64,000 bases of DNA from Limnobaculum xujianqingii (GTDB lineage: Bacteria > Pseudomonadota > Gammaproteobacteria > Enterobacterales > Enterobacteriaceae). The stretch is taken from the NCBI RefSeq assembly GCF_013394855.1, contig NZ_JABMLK010000001.1, positions 1,755,501 to 1,819,500 of the forward strand, in the 5' to 3' direction. Of this stretch, positions 63,027 to 64,000 are shown piece after piece. How positions within the stretch are numbered: the stretch's first letter is position 1; each line of letters starts with the position of its first letter. The position numbers were made by a program, and so were the translations under genes. The notes below the pieces were generated by a model. It saw nothing but the letters and a program-made list of their open reading frames with translations. It was not told the DNA's origin and did no database searches.

Positions 63027-64000
63027 ATGTTGTCATCATTTAAACGAAAGAAATCTCAACAACACCTTGCACAACTGCCGAAAATTTCCCAACGGATTGA
63101 TGATATTAAAATATTATCAACGCCAGGTGATTATCGTTCTACTTTACTTGACTTGATTAGTCGCGCAGAGCAACGCATATACCTGATCGCGCTTTATCTT
63201 GAGCATGATGATGCAGGTATCGATATCTTATCTGCAATTTATCAGGCCAAAATGCGTCGCCCTGAGTTAGAGGTCGCTATATTAGTAGACTGGCATCGTG
63301 CTCAACGGGGCCGAATTGGTGCAGCCGCTGAAAATACTAATGCTGATTGGTACTGTAAAATGGCTGAACAGCATCCTGGGGTTGAAGTTCCAGTCTATGG
63401 TGTTCCGGTTAATACTCGCGAAGCGCTGGGTGTACTGCACTTAAAAGGTAGCGTCATTGATAATACCGTTGCCTATACCGGTGCCAGCGTCAATGACGTT
63501 TATCTTCACCGCCATGATAAATATCGCTATGACCGCTATCAGCTCATCACCAATGCCGCATTAGCAGATAGCATGATAGGTTATGTTAAACAGTTCCTGT
63601 TACCAGCAGAAGCAGTGCGCAGCTTAGATTGCCAGAATCGACCTCGCGGCCAGGAAATTAAGAACGACATTAAAAAATTCAGACAGAGCCTGCGTGTTCA
63701 TGGTTATGAATTTGAAAACAGCGCAACCAATGAAGAACTCTCTGTTGCTCCATTTGTTGGTTTAGGCCGTCATAGTCCACTGAATAAAGTCATCGATCGG
63801 CTGATGAACAGTACTGAACGCAAGCTGACGTTATGTACTCCCTATTTCAATTTACCTGCGCCATTAGTGAAAAATATTATTTCATTATTACGTCAGGGTA
63901 AGCAGGTTGAAATTATCGTTGGCGATAAAACCGCTAACGACTTTTATATTCCTGAAGACCAGCCGTTTAAAATTATCGGTGCACTGCCCTATCTGTATGA
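63027..64000 (+). CDS. pssA: Phosphatidylserine synthase (3' end outside window)
   Basis: PssA makes phosphatidylserine from CDP-diacylglycerol and serine, the committed step to phosphatidylethanolamine. The 324 visible codons (MLSSFKRKKSQQHLAQLPK…) follow E. coli PssA closely. The first HKD-like catalytic motif (VLHLKGSVIDNT with YTGASVNDVY) and IIVGDKTANDFYIPEDQPF are seen; the second motif lies beyond the edge. GTG at 63024 is immediately before the ATG. Confidence 0.95.
   Translation, partial: MLSSFKRKKSQQHLAQLPKISQRIDDIKILSTPGDYRSTLLDLISRAEQRIYLIALYLEHDDAGIDILSAIYQAKMRRPELEVAILVDWHRAQRGRIGAAAENTNADWYCKMAEQHPGVEVPVYGVPVNTREALGVLHLKGSVIDNTVAYTGASVNDVYLHRHDKYRYDRYQLITNAALADSMIGYVKQFLLPAEAVRSLDCQNRPRGQEIKNDIKKFRQSLRVHGYEFENSATNEELSVAPFVGLGRHSPLNKVIDRLMNSTERKLTLCTPYFNLPAPLVKNIISLLRQGKQVEIIVGDKTANDFYIPEDQPFKIIGALPYLY

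Overview
The window is a chromosomal segment of a gamma-proteobacterium of the order Enterobacterales, carrying one complete temperate-phage genome. The flanking genes are close to their E. coli counterparts and nearly in E. coli order (glyA, hmp, glnB, glrR-qseG-glrK, glmY, purL, mltF, tadA, pgpC, then yfhL, yfiF, trxC, tapT, pssA). The modest GC content, a glutamine-dependent nadE next to glnB, and no patZ between tapT and pssA argue against Escherichia or Salmonella. A member of the Budviciaceae (Pragia, Budvicia, Limnobaculum type) is my guess, not a proven assignment.

Left host arm (1-18.6 kb): glyA and hmp are divergent around a PurR box and an NsrR-like site. Then come glnB, nadE and the GlrK/QseG/GlrR envelope-stress system. 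The glmY small RNA gene follows, with a sigma-54 promoter, an IHF site and two GlrR boxes. purL has a PurR box and a long inverted repeat in its leader. mltF, tadA, pgpC, an AraC-type regulator and a LysE-family exporter gene broken by a 10-bp tandem duplication complete the arm.

Prophage (about 18,635-60,012, 41.4 kb): it is integrated inside the 5' end of yfhL. The right end supplies a substitute first 16 codons, so yfhL stays intact, and the displaced native 5' end remains at the left end. A trace of an integrase start codon on the host side of the left end suggests that a related element occupied the site before.

From left to right the phage carries: an antirepressor gene behind a structured leader with P4/C4-like mutually exclusive pairings; a Mig-14-like cargo gene; a minus-strand contractile-tail (myovirus) module from tail fibre to terminase; Rz1/Rz, endolysin and holin; a hicAB toxin-antitoxin pair; antiterminator Q; a TGACACA iteron cluster that may be the origin; a primase-helicase; a divergent Cro/CI switch; and a rightward early operon. 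That operon contains a 9-residue-repeat protein, a DUF2800 nuclease-like protein, a DUF2815 protein, a small acidic protein, a family A DNA polymerase, two HNH endonucleases, VRR-NUC, a SprT-like protein, an SNF2-type helicase and a probable excisionase. It faces the integrase gene. The structural gene set (DUF1073 portal, DUF2213, DUF2184, DUF4054, DUF3383, DUF3277) resembles the ZF40/BcepGomr/AP22 type of myovirus.

How it fits together: leftward transcription from the Cro side runs through primase and Q into the lysis, packaging and morphogenesis genes. Rightward transcription from a strong promoter just after the cI terminator runs through the nucleic-acid genes, which are punctuated by intrinsic-terminator-like hairpins. 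The far-left antirepressor with its RNA-type leader would be a second immunity circuit next to CI.

Right host arm (60.0-64.0 kb): yfhL, yfiF, trxC, tapT and the start of pssA. No tRNA, rRNA, CRISPR array or complete insertion sequence was seen.
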